Shown here in pieces: positions 12,201-22,061 of a stretch of DNA of 64,000 nt. The position numbers and the translations under genes are program-made. The stretch covers positions 6,170,169 through 6,234,168 of the forward strand of contig NC_087079.1 in NCBI RefSeq assembly GCF_026151205.1. Reading direction: 5' to 3'. Each line of letters opens with the position of its first letter. Position 1 is the first letter of the stretch. The DNA comes from Bolinopsis microptera (taxonomy: Eukaryota > Ctenophora > Tentaculata > Lobata > Bolinopsidae). The notes beneath the pieces are model-generated. The model was not told the DNA's origin. It searched no databases and saw nothing but the letters and a program-made list of their open reading frames with translations.

Positions 12201-15200
12201 ATTTCGGGGAGTACTAGACAGACAGTTTTGTAATGTACTGGTTCACAAAGAATGTCACCCGACTGTCACCCGACTGTCACCCGACTGTCACCAGAATGTA
12301 CGGAATGTCAGCTGACTGCATGTTGTATGGTTGCTCTCTGTAGATTGTTATGCAAGATAAGAGGAACACAGTGTGGTCTGTGTAAATGTACGTGTATACA
12401 TGTTAAATGCTGCGTGATACACACTAAATGTAGGTGTGCTATTTAGTGTGTTATATTCGGTATTTATCTCAGGAGCCAGTTGGGGGTTGGTATTTAAACA
12501 AACAATATCCGAACCTGCCCACACACGCCGTACCAATACACGTACAATCCCTACTTTATTTCCGGGAAATATAAGAGCCCCCGTGAGTATTTTGGCAATT
12601 TTCCAGCTTGCTGGTAAGTGTTGTATTAAACTTTAGGACGGAATTCCTTGCCCAAGTTAGGAGGGTACTAAATCAAATTAACATTGCCTGAGTCTATCAT
12701 TCTGCAACATGAGATGGCAAACTTCTCACATGACACATAAACTATGATCTATACATACTGATAGTTGATACACACACACACACACACACACACTGAATTG
12801 TGAGTAGATTATGTACTCAGTACACAGTCTGCCCCTGCAGGGGCGGAGAGAGCGATGTAAGTACCTTGAATAAGTACCTACTAAATGATTGAGTTGCACA
12901 CTAGACATTAGACTCTACTCAGCGTAATAGTATTGTGGGCACTGATCATATCTTCAAAAAAGTGACAATTACAGTTTTATAATAACGAGTGTAGGTTTCT
13001 CGATAATACAGTACTAGAAATAGTATGATTGTATCCTGTTATAGTTACACGTAGAATAATTAGCCTCACCCAGCAATTTACCCATTTAACTTCCACTCCT
13101 TTTCTTCTTATAGGTATAAAATCTAAATCACGGTAGGTATTATGTCACTGCATAATCACTGATTGCACACATGAGTCATGTCTGTATTAGAAGCAGTCTT
13201 GTCATGTAGAGCTAGCCACTAACATCACAGAGGGTGACACCCTGTTAGTTGAAAGTGTATCTTCATAGCTTCAGTGGGTCCTTATTTGGTGCTGATAGAT
13301 CTTAGAGGTCAACTTAATTTGACTTAATGAATCGCTATAAATTTATTGAATAAACCGGTGTCTTTACATAACTATGATTTGAATGAGGATAACTGAGTAA
13401 TATAATTATACAGAAATCAGGCAGGGTATTTAATGAGGCAGGGTAGTAAAAGAGCTGCCTAATAAGTAAGTCCCTTTAGTAACTACTTTAGTAACTACTG
13501 TCCCTTTAGTAAGTACTAGTAACTTTAGTAACTACTGTTCAGTGTTCACTAACCCGATCTCTCTTAACAGGAATTGACATTAAAGAGAAATACACGAAGT
13601 ACAAGATAGAAGATACATCGGGCGCGGTACAGTGTGTACAGTGGGGCACTGATAACAGCACCTCAGGATACTGTCTGGGTGATTTGGTGTGTGTTACAGC
13701 TAAAATAACGGAGTTTAGAGGAAATGTTGAGCTGAAAATCATGGAGATTTTCCAGATGGTAGGTTGACTTTTTAACAGTTGGTTTATGAAGGGGGGAGGG
13801 TTGGGGGGGGGGGGGGGGGGGATCATGGGTGTTTTTGTCTTTTGAGAGTCCCGACGAAAATGGCCAAATTCTCATTCTCAAAAATTATTTTTGAGTCAAA
13901 TTTCCAAGAGAGGCGAAAAAGTCTCATCTCAATTGGACCACATTGCACTGATATGAAGAATGATGTGGTATATCACTATTTTTGAGTGGACAATTTTTGA
14001 GAAAATGAGAAATCCATGCTGAATCTCTCAGATTCGAAAATAATTTTTGATTGGACAACTTTTGAGAAAATGAGAAAGCCATGCTGAATTTCTCAGATTC
14101 AAAAATTATTTTGGAGACATTTTTGAGTATTCCCGGCGAAAATGGTCAAATTCTCAAAAATTCTTATGATCCCTCCTCCCCCATACAAAATATCTGTCCC
14201 CCTGTTAATGTTTGTTTCAGGAACGTTCTAGATATGAGAAGTTTAGATTTGTTCTCGAACTATACGATTATTGAGCTTTGCATACCGTGTCACGACTTCT
14301 GCGTCATTCCTGAGGTTGAGTAGGAACCTAAATTGGGATATTGGTCCCATACCAACATCGGCAAGGTGTCTTTGAAACTATTCTCGTGATTGTGTTAGAA
14401 GAGAAATAAAACGGTATGCTGACTAGGATACAAATTGCAATGGTGCTTGATTAACCCTTATCTAATTTCAGGAAGATATGAACCAACTTACACTGCACCT
14501 CGCCCTGTCCGACAAAGCCATGGAAATACTCCAGAAACCTTTCGTTTTGCCGGACATATCGGTTCAGTGTTCGGAATTTGCGCAGAAGATACGAGATGCT
14601 GTTATGGAGAATGTTTTACAAAAAGGTTGGTAGGTATTGCTGGTGTATATTTAGATTTACCGGTCACATACTCACATTATTATTCTATGTCCTTATTCGG
14701 AAGTTCTGGTATTTATAAATAATCAATTAGCTGTGCTCAGAGTCTGTATATTTCAGGGCCATGCAGCAAAATAGCCCAATACAAAGAAATCCAGAATGTA
14801 AGGATATGGGTGCAGTGTTTGACAGCCCTGACGGGTCACGATGAGGATTATCTTCTTTTAGAACTTCATAGAGAATTCTCCGATTCGAATAAAGTGAGTT
14901 ATAATTTATATTCTATTCATTTACGGGCATTATCAGCAATGCAATATGTATTTATTGGTATGAGCTTTAAATATAGATTTACGATGGATTGTGTGGCTTC
15001 CAAAGAAGGGATCACTTTATTCCGTATTGCTGGATGTCACGCCTTTGCGTGACCTCAAAGCAAGGGACGTAAACACAATCTTATCTTTTGAAACTAGCAA
15101 ATTTTGGCATAGTTTATGTACAAACGCATAAGTTTTTATTGCTGTGAAGAACGCGCGCGCTGCATCGCGCGCTTCAGCTCAGCCTGATCAAGAAGTTCAC

Positions 15201-18200
15201 ATTGAGCTCAGTTGGCTTGCTATTTCGTGTCGTTCTGCGTTGCTCTGCCGTCATGCCCGACCTATTGCTATTCTTAAGAATACCTCTGCTTGATGAGCGA
15301 AAATTCTTGCCGCATCGGACTTGCGATCGTTTGAGCATGATCCGGACATGACTTTTGTTCGAGAAATTCTGAAAATCTATTTCCGACGACTGATGTTGAA
15401 TCTTAATGAACGGTCTTTTCTGGAAGCCTAGTGTCTGATGATTTCTCTGCCGCGAAACCTATTTCCCATCTGGTGAGTGTTAATCTCTACAAATAATATG
15501 TTGCTCGGACCTCTTTCCGTGAGCCCTATGTTTGCTGCATTTGTCCATTTATAGTTTTATCAAGGTCTTCACTCTGCATGTTAGGCTGTATTTGCTTTTC
15601 CCTAACAACTGCAGTAATAGTATGTGCGCCGGAAGTTTCGTTGTTGTCACACATACAAAATTCTTGAGTTGATTTTAGCTTGAAAAACGAAAACAAATGC
15701 CCCATATGTACCTGCGTCCTGCACACATATTGTGCGGGCCACACTAAATTACTTGTCTATATATTTTACACCGAGGCAGTGTCCGGTTCTCTACTTTTTA
15801 AATTCTTGCAGTTAATTTGAGTGGCAGTTACTACCAGAGCACTCGTTTTATTTTGGCTGCAGTTCTATTATGATTTGGTTGAATGGGATGTAGAGCTTCC
15901 CATAACGGCTCAGTGGCTCAGGTAAATCGGCCTGGCATTGCTTGAGGTACCAGGTTCGATTCCCGACTCTGTCACTAGCCGTGGGGTGAGCGACGTCGAC
16001 GCTCAGCTAAGGACCCTGAGTGGTCTATGCAGCCCCCCGGTCCACTCAGCCGAATACTCGAGAAATCGAGTGTGAGGGTTAAATGAGGAGCTGCCCATTG
16101 CAGCTTAGTCTGGGACGAAGAAAGTATGGTACACACTACCTTAACCGTCACTGGCCTTATGTATAATTGAATCCTTCGGCTTCCTGTAATTGGCTGGTTA
16201 CACTTGTACATAACTATGTGGCTGTTGGAATTTCCGAAGTAAAATAAGTGTTGAGAGAGATTATCAATTAACTTGTTGCACATTTTCAGAAAACGCATAA
16301 TGTCAAATTTGTACATCACATCGCACAATAGAAACATGTGTTATGTGGAATACATTAGTATACTCGCAGCGGATAAATTAATAGTAGGCGGGGTGGCGCC
16401 TAAACTAATTCTGCATAAATAACCGTGAACATGGAGAATATTTATTTTTAAGGCGGGTTACAGTTTGAGACTCCCTTAAATTCCGTTTTTATATGATCAT
16501 GTAAAATAAGGTAGCTGCATATATTTGATTGAAATGTTATAATTTTTCTAATAATATGTAAATTTCAGGGCCCGAGTAAGATACAGGAAGTCCGGAAAAA
16601 CGCCCTCAATTTAATAAGTAAATGTTTGAAGACTAACAAGCAGGTACGTTTGGACCTTTTGCTTCCACTGTTAAATTTGCTACGTGAATACGTGAATATG
16701 TATCCCGACTAGAACATTTTGGATTAATAAAACTGTTTTATAGATTTCAGACGAAATTTTGATTTTTAAGGCTTAAAGTTTGGATTAAGTTTCGGGCGTA
16801 CAGAATGAAGGTCTGAGTTTTGAGTATGAATTTGGTAGGTTGAACGAATTAAACCATAGTTCCCACTCATCGCCTTGGTTACGGCCACTACTTTGTCACC
16901 GGAAGCCTCTTATTTACCCCCATTTACTTTCCAGGTTGACACAAGACGGTTGAAAAAGGACTACCCAACATACTCCACACACTTGGACGCCGTCATTTCC
17001 CAGTTACTGATGTCCGGTGATGTTTACGAAACTGAGATCGGTGTTTATACCTCTTTGTAGTGGACTTTATCGTGTTTCAGGACAGCAAGAACTATTGTTT
17101 ACAATGTTTCATTGTCGAAGGTTTTTAATTAATTAGGGATATCAGACGAATTTACGCTTTTTTAGCAGTTGCTTTTATTATTCGTACTACGAATTTAGAA
17201 AAAACCTGTTTTATCGAATGTTGACTTTGGATAAGTTTTGGTGCGATTTTCTGTCAGATTTCAATGTACAGTATGATACTTATTTGTAACAACAGTTCAA
17301 AACACTGAATTCTGAACTTTTTCCTTATCTAACATGAAAAAAATCGAGATCGCTAAGTGGAAAACATAGTTTAAACAAAAATAACAGGGTTGTATCATAA
17401 GTCTTCTTCGTCCCCTTATTCTCTCAACTTTTTTCTTCCTGCTGTTCATATAATCAGGCATCGCTCCACCGTGTTGGCGCGGGTGGGTGCACAGCCACCC
17501 AAAGGATGTTGCACCCACTCAGTTTGGACTTGCACCCACCCAAATGATTTTAAAATTTGAACACCAAAGATGTCAAATTTTGTAAAAACTTCTTCTGACT
17601 TAGAAGTCAGAAGACGTTTATACACAATTTGAAAACAGTCTCAATTGAGTAAAGTCAGCAGAAGTAAAACTACTTCTTCTGACTTCTACTCAATTGAGAG
17701 TCGAGACTGTCAATTGTCTAATCTGTCAATTTTTTTCCCTGCTCTTGCCGAAGGCAAAAAGATCGTAGGGAATAAGTAATCGGGTTTGGATATATGAGGT
17801 GGCCCGACGGTCCTACGTTGACGACAAAAGTCTGCTCCTTCGCAATATAGACCACTCCCCTATAATTATGAGTATAGGAAGCGTCTGTTATGCTGCGCGC
17901 GACGCTCGGCATGTGTTAGTTAATTGCAGTATCCAACGCGAATTTCAATTGTCAAACGATGCCGTTCAAATTAAATTAGCCCAAAGTTTGTGCGCGGCGT
18001 ACTAAATATTCGATTATCCTGCACGCGCGCAATGACAAATTACGATGAAAATAGTGCAACTTTTTAACAACAAAATAATCCAATATCTAATTTTTATTAA
18101 TCGATAAAATTATCTTTTCGTTTAATTGCAAATGTTAACGGTTTAAGCAGGGAAAATTAATCGTGCGTGGTGTAACCGCGGCGAAATTCTTGTTTTGATT

Positions 18201-19316
18201 ACTTTTTCTGACTTCTAGTTCTACTCAATTGAGACTGTCTTGACGCGATTTAAACTTACAAACAATACTATAAGCTTCCTCCCTGTGACCACGGGTTTTC
18301 TAGTCTATATTATAATTCAGAGAATTCCCTTAATGTTTGTACACTGTACAATGTTTGTACGACTGCCAGTGCCAACGTGCAAATTAGGTAAAAAGCAAAA
18401 GGTTGCAAAGTAACTATGGTAATGAGGGTTGTTACACGCACGTGCACGTGCAAAGATTGTTAAAACGGCATTTTTATCGGTTTTGTTGTTATTACGTTGT
18501 GTTTAGTGCGAGCAACATTTTAATCGGATGTATCTTCGGTTGTGTAGGATATGTTGTGACGCGATTTAATTTAACTAACAACAAAATACTATTAGCTTCC
18601 TCTCTGTGACCACGGGTTTTCTAGTCTATATTATCATTCAGAGAATTCTCTTAATACACTTAACTGTACACTTAACTGTACGACCGCCCACGTTCAAATA
18701 GATAAGAAATAGGCAGTTTCATAATAACCATGGTAACGGTGTTAGAACTTAAAAGTGCACTTGCACGTGCAACGATTTGAGAGTGGTATTTTGATCTTTT
18801 TTTTTGTTATTACGTGGTGCACTGGTGCGAGCTATATTTTAATTGGCTGTATCTTCGGTTGTGATGGATATTTGTTGATGCTATAAAAACTGACTACCAA
18901 AGAATACTATTAGCTTCCTCTCTGTGACCACGGGCTTTCTAGTTAATTCATAAAATCAAAGCTTGAGTGCAAGTGGAAGCTCCGTTCAATCCCTTTCAAC
19001 ATTCTTAACGGATTCACTATTCAATTTTCAATTAGAGTTGATGGGTTTCTCTAGGCATGAATAAACGACGAAATTCTCAAGGAATAAACTGTACATATAA
19101 CCAAGACCTCAAACTGACTAATAAATAATTTCAGGGAACAGCTTACGGATACATAAGATACGCGATAAAACTAAAAGAGTCCGCCAATGCAGCGAAGATG
19201 CTATACTATTACTATTAGACAGTGCAACTATCGCTGGAACTGGAAGCACGATCAGGTTGTCAATGTCATTTGCGGAGGATAATGGCGATTCCAAGCGAGC
19301 TAAAATTGACCATTAG
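9211..19316 (+). CDS. STN1: STN1 (OBFC1), CST telomere complex subunit, with long N-terminal extension
   Basis: Proposed exons are 9211-10618, 10876-11031, 13571-13758, 14472-14625, 14757-14893, 16569-16643, then either 16935-17060 (stop TAG, 747 residues) or 16935-17040 joined to 19135-19316 (801 residues). Both forms stay in phase. The OB-fold starts GLDPQFW, has VPGLWVISNHPIHRVQITG and continues KYTKYKIEDTSGAVQCVQW. This matches the STN1 pattern GLDP...VPG...NGHPI...VDDSTG with the same spacing. A winged-helix-like C-terminus follows (SKIQEVRKNALNLISKCL, LDAVISQLLMSGDVYETE). STN1 pairs with TEN1 and CTC1 on single-stranded telomeric DNA and recruits polymerase alpha-primase. The first 470 residues are Ser/Thr/Pro-rich and have no counterpart in the usual ~370-residue STN1. 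They join the OB-fold within codon Gly (phase 1), so they are part of the same frame. The terminal exon has an AATAAA at about 19378. Confidence 0.85.
9380..9490 (+). repeat. In-frame 21-bp coding repeat, CACGTGACGTCACACC core
   Basis: Five 21-bp units within STN1 exon 1 encode a seven-residue repeat of the type LSRDVTP. The nucleotide core CACGTGACGTCA is kept better than the amino acids need, and later units vary (CATGACGTCA, GACGTCG). Confidence 0.9.
9943..10130 (+). repeat. Second in-frame coding repeat, GACGTCATCACCAAGT core
   Basis: About nine units of 18-21 bp encode TSSPSLL or TSSPSHV in STN1 exon 1. Units in the second half carry CACGTGACGTCA; the earlier ones carry only GACGTCATCACC. 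It is separate from the array at 9380-9490 and shares its core. Confidence 0.9.
11032..13570 (+). other. STN1 intron 2 (2.5 kb), repeats only
   Basis: No exon is needed here: the OB-fold reads straight across the junction with the family's spacing. The intron holds GTGTGATTTA repeats (11060-11170), an AT-rich tandem repeat (12027-12190), three GTCACCCGACT units (about 12255-12290), a CA dinucleotide run (about 12770-12794), the 14-bp palindrome GCCCCTGCAGGGGC near 12831 and TAGTAACTAC repeats (13470-13540). Confidence 0.65.
12020..12190. repeat. AT-rich tandem repeat, about 2.3 units of 73 bp
   Basis: The word GTGAGCTGGTACCACAAA recurs at about 12027, 12098 and 12173, separated by TATATA/TAATACATTATAATAAAA blocks. 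Confidence 0.8.
13980..14120. repeat. Tandem duplication in STN1 intron 3, 2 x about 63 bp
   Basis: Two copies of a block reading GGACAATTTTTGAGAAAATG, then a short stretch ending CATGCTGAAT-CTCAGATTC. A G19 tract at 13803-13821 lies just upstream in the same intron. Confidence 0.75.
14894..16568 (+). other. STN1 intron 5 with a SINE
   Basis: Apart from the SINE at about 15900-16160 there is a CG-rich hairpin (GCGCGCGCTGCATCGCGCGC at about 15153) and a stretch of unique-looking sequence at 15200-15480 without a sustained reading frame. I see no additional STN1 exon. Confidence 0.5.
15900..16160 (+). repeat. tRNA-derived SINE-like element
   Basis: A perfect B box, GGTTCGATTCC, lies at 15953-15963. 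An A-box-like TGGCTCAGGT begins at 15914, at the spacing of a RNA polymerase III internal promoter. The downstream part (CCTGAGTGG...CCACTCAGCC) is not tRNA and would be the SINE body. The head does not fold as a complete tRNA as I read it, so a SINE is preferred over a tRNA gene. The far end is not defined. Confidence 0.6.
17470..17710. repeat. Dispersed repeat (copy 1), related to 30090-30310
   Basis: GCACCCACCCAAA, GTCAAATTTTGTAAAAACTT, CTTCTTCTGACTTCTACTCA and ATTGAGACTGT are shared with the copy at 30090-30310, though the blocks are arranged differently. It looks like an old non-autonomous element; the class is unknown. Confidence 0.6.
18236..18945. repeat. Tandem repeat, about 2.3 units of 320 bp
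   Basis: The landmark GTGACCACGGGTTTTCTAGT recurs at about 18286, 18607 and 18923, giving a period near 320 bp. Each unit also carries ACGTGCACGTGCAAAGATT-like sequence and AGCTTCCTCNCTG. The third unit is partial. Confidence 0.8.
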
Positions 19317-19479
19317 CTTTTGAGGTACTTTATTATAACTCAGTTTAAAATTTAGAGCAATCATAATTTAAATATATAAATAAATGACCTATTTGAAAAC
19401 CAAAATAGGAAATGTATATTATATTTATAAGTCCTTAATTAGAAGCAACAATCAATTGATATGGAAAAAAGCATGTTAC

Positions 19480-19660
19480 TTACTGGGCGGCGCTCAGCCT
19501 GTTATTCCGCCGAATCTTTATGTTTATGAACATAGGGGGGGGGGGGGGGGGGGGGGGTGTAACCCAAAAAAACCCAACTCCTACCCAAGAAAAGGTAATA
19601 CTGGGATTGGGTTTTTTTGGGTTTTTTTGGGTTTTTTAAACAAAATTTAAACAAAATTCT
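19480..19660. repeat. Dispersed repeat with inserted palindromic MITE
   Basis: 19480-19534 (GCTCAGCCTGTTATTCCGCC...TTTATGTTTATGAACAT) is the reverse complement of 32850-32925. A G23 tract (19535-19557) follows, then TGTAACCCAAAAAAACCCAA ... TTGGGTTTTTTTGGGTTTTT. A second copy of the small element is at 21695-21790. The small element is an imperfect palindrome of about 95 bp. Confidence 0.65.
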
Positions 19661-20466
19661 AGCCATTTCATTAATTGTATTGAATGTGTTGTTCTCATGT
19701 CTTAACTTAATAGATAGTTTACATAGTATATAAGTGTGTTTATATTGATAGTATGTTATCACGATAGCAAACAGGATGTCTCGTTCATCGAGATATAATC
19801 CATATGAATGCACAAAGTGGAAATGTGCTGTTGATAAACTTCATCTTGACTTTTCAGTTGGCTCACAATCCTGTGCAGTCCCCTGCACATTGGCAGTGGA
19901 TTGTGTTCTTAACTCTTGCGCCACTAAAAGGTTAAGGGCATCCGCTTGAACAATAGCCATCTTTAACTCTCACCATAATATCTTGGGTATCTTGAGCATG
20001 TAATTGCACGAACATATGCTATACAAGACAAATGTGACACTTCCTTTTTCTACCCAACAGCATCAGTTGTAATCCTTACCCAATCGTCACCTGCTCCAGT
20101 GTAGGACTTTCCGATTTTATCCCAAAGCATAAGGAGGTTAGAGTGAGAACAGAGCTACTAACCCTTCCCCTGACTACCTCGTTACCCGGTACCCCGGGCA
20201 TAGGGAGCCGTATCCTGACTACCAGAGTGTGGTCCAGTCTAGCTGGGTCATAGTAGACTAGGTTGAACAGGGTAACAGCCAACACCTCTTTAGCTACTGT
20301 GCAATCCACAGTAAAGATTTACGAGTCTCAAAGCCTCTTGTAGACCAAGAGTTAAGGAGTCAATAGATCAAATTATTGAACTTCCGGGGCTCAATGTCTC
20401 CCGTCGACCGTCCTGCCTTTAACCTGGACCCCCTGTCCAGTATCCAGTCTTCACCACGCGGAGGTA

Positions 20467-21239
20467 GTGGCTTTCATCATGCTGTCCGATGAGTGTCTGG
20501 AAGAGGGCACCAGCAGGATACCCCTTTTCAAAGTTCTGGGAGCCTCACATCAGACCAGGGCTTCCACCCAGCTTCTATCAAGCGGTGACGCCTTGGGCCA
20601 CCTAAGCTTCACACAACCATTGAAAGACCACCTGCCTACTTGTAAAAATTTTGATGATGCGATTATTACAGTCGAGGGTCTGATGCTGTACATTCTCAGT
20701 GTAACAGCTGACAACAGTTATCAACACTTTACATCCGATGCCTGCGAGCAAACTTTATGCTTTCCTGCGCATAGGCCTCCATGCAGGCATTAGAACTAAT
20801 CTGTGTTCTAAGGATATGTTGGTTGGCATGGGCAAATCAAACCGTTCCCTCGAGCTTGATGCACTCGGCAAAAGTTTGATCCCTGAAACAGTTGCCCAAT
20901 CTCGCAACAAGCTTGTTGCATCCGAAAGCAGAGAAACTATTTAGAGGTAAAGATACTTCAATCCCAAGATTGTTACAAGCTATGAAGGAGGGAGTCTCAA
21001 GGGGTAGAGAACTCCTTCAAGAACACTGTAACTTTGAAGGAGAGGCTTTCCAACCATCTTCTGACGGAGCAGAGAGTGACGAAGCGGAAACATATGATGA
21101 AGAAGAGGAAGTGGAGGATACTGACTCATCAGAGGAATGGGCGAAAATAGTAACTGTGTATGGTGATGCTCTGCATCATGATACGGCTGTTGAGGTTTGC
21201 CTCAATGGAGGGCGAGATCGAATGCCATCCCAGTCATGA
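20467..21239 (+). pseudogene. Frameshifted mobile-element-like ORF
   Basis: Three overlapping frames (20467-20793, 20738-20944, 20892-21239) read as one protein only if two frameshifts are allowed, near 20750 and 20900. The later part has an LLHPKAEKLFRGKDTS segment, then a helical stretch and an acidic run (DEAETYDEEEEVEDTDSSEE). This shape resembles the gag-like proteins of DIRS-type retrotransposons, but I cannot name the family with certainty. No terminal repeats are evident. It is likely a decayed mobile element. Confidence 0.35.
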
Positions 21240-21694
21240 TTTTAGCGACTCCAGGGCCATAAACAAGCGAATATATCACTTAATATCACATGTGATCATG
21301 CAGCTGATGATAACTGCAAGATTCTTTCAGTTGGAAATAGAGCATGGTTTCTCGTTAAGCGGATGATCAGGAAAACGGAAACAGAGATCGTGAAGGTGAG
21401 AAGAAAGGCTTTATTCCTCTCGTAGCGGTTGCGGTCAGGGTTGGGGTCATCAGTGAGTTGCGTCCCTACTAACTCAATTTGCCATGGCCATCGAAGTGAG
21501 CATTACATATGGCTGATATCATATCTGGATGGCCAACTTCTTCTGAGCACATCAGTGAATAAAATACTGCTTTTGGGTGATATTTAAGCGATTATATCTA
21601 TTGTGATGTTGTAGTGATGAACCACAACAGTGATGTTGTACTGATAATTGTTTTGCTAGGTGCCTACATGATTTTATTTCCTTCAAATGAAAAA

Positions 21695-21790
21695 TTTGTA
21701 AAAAAACCAAAAAAACCCAACTCCTACCCTGAAAAAGGTAATACTGGGATTGGGTTTTTTTGGGTTTTTTTGGGTTACACCCCCCCCAAC
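21695..21790. repeat. Palindromic MITE-like repeat, second copy
   Basis: ACCAAAAAAACCCAACTCCT ... GGTAATACTGGGATTGGGTT then TTTTTTGGGTTACACCCCCC. The centre is in the same orientation as at 19560-19640, but the GTGTAACCC/GGGTTACAC end and the A/T-rich end have exchanged sides. Confidence 0.65.
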
Positions 21791-21892
21791 ATAATTGCCT
21801 GGGGTCCCCAGGTAACATGTTACTTGAAGTAAGCAGAATAAAACATTGATTAATTATATTATTATTACCGCAGTAATCTCTAAAACACAATA

Positions 21893-21898
21893 TTTATT
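21893..21898 (-). terminator. Polyadenylation signal of the LDLa-GPCR gene
   Basis: TTTATT on the + strand reads AATAAA on the - strand, about 165 bp beyond the stop codon at 22062-22064. Confidence 0.5.
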
Positions 21899-22061
21899 TA
21901 TCATTGTCATTTAATGAACCATTTCATTGCAATGCTCATTCGTTCAACAGGTGACTGACAGTTGACCACAGTTGTTTCGCGCAATGAACTCTGCCTGTCT
22001 AATCTTAATTAAATGTTTGGAGTATAATATCATCAGTAGTAATTGTTTCCACTTATTTTCC

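Larger units (their letters stand above)
17061..19134 (+). other. Repeat-filled interval before the last STN1 exon
   Basis: If the 19135 exon belongs to STN1, this is its last intron; otherwise it is 3' flank. It contains a dispersed repeat at about 17470-17710 (related to 30090-30310) and the tandem repeat at 18236-18945. No coding exon is recognised. Confidence 0.5.

Noticed and set aside
13115-13134. A 19-nt microexon in STN1 intron 2 (TTATAG|GTATAAAATC...ACG|GTAGGT)
   Set aside because: Including it shifts the OB-fold frame to an early stop, and the direct junction matches the STN1 family spacing exactly.
14221-14275. Exon-like segment after TTTGTTTCAG (ERSRYEKFRFVLEL)
   Set aside because: It reaches a stop within 18 codons in the required phase; the exon at 14472 joins in phase and continues the domain.
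15914-15975. tRNA gene
   Set aside because: A and B boxes are present, but a complete cloverleaf with a 3' acceptor stem was not found. A SINE head is more likely.
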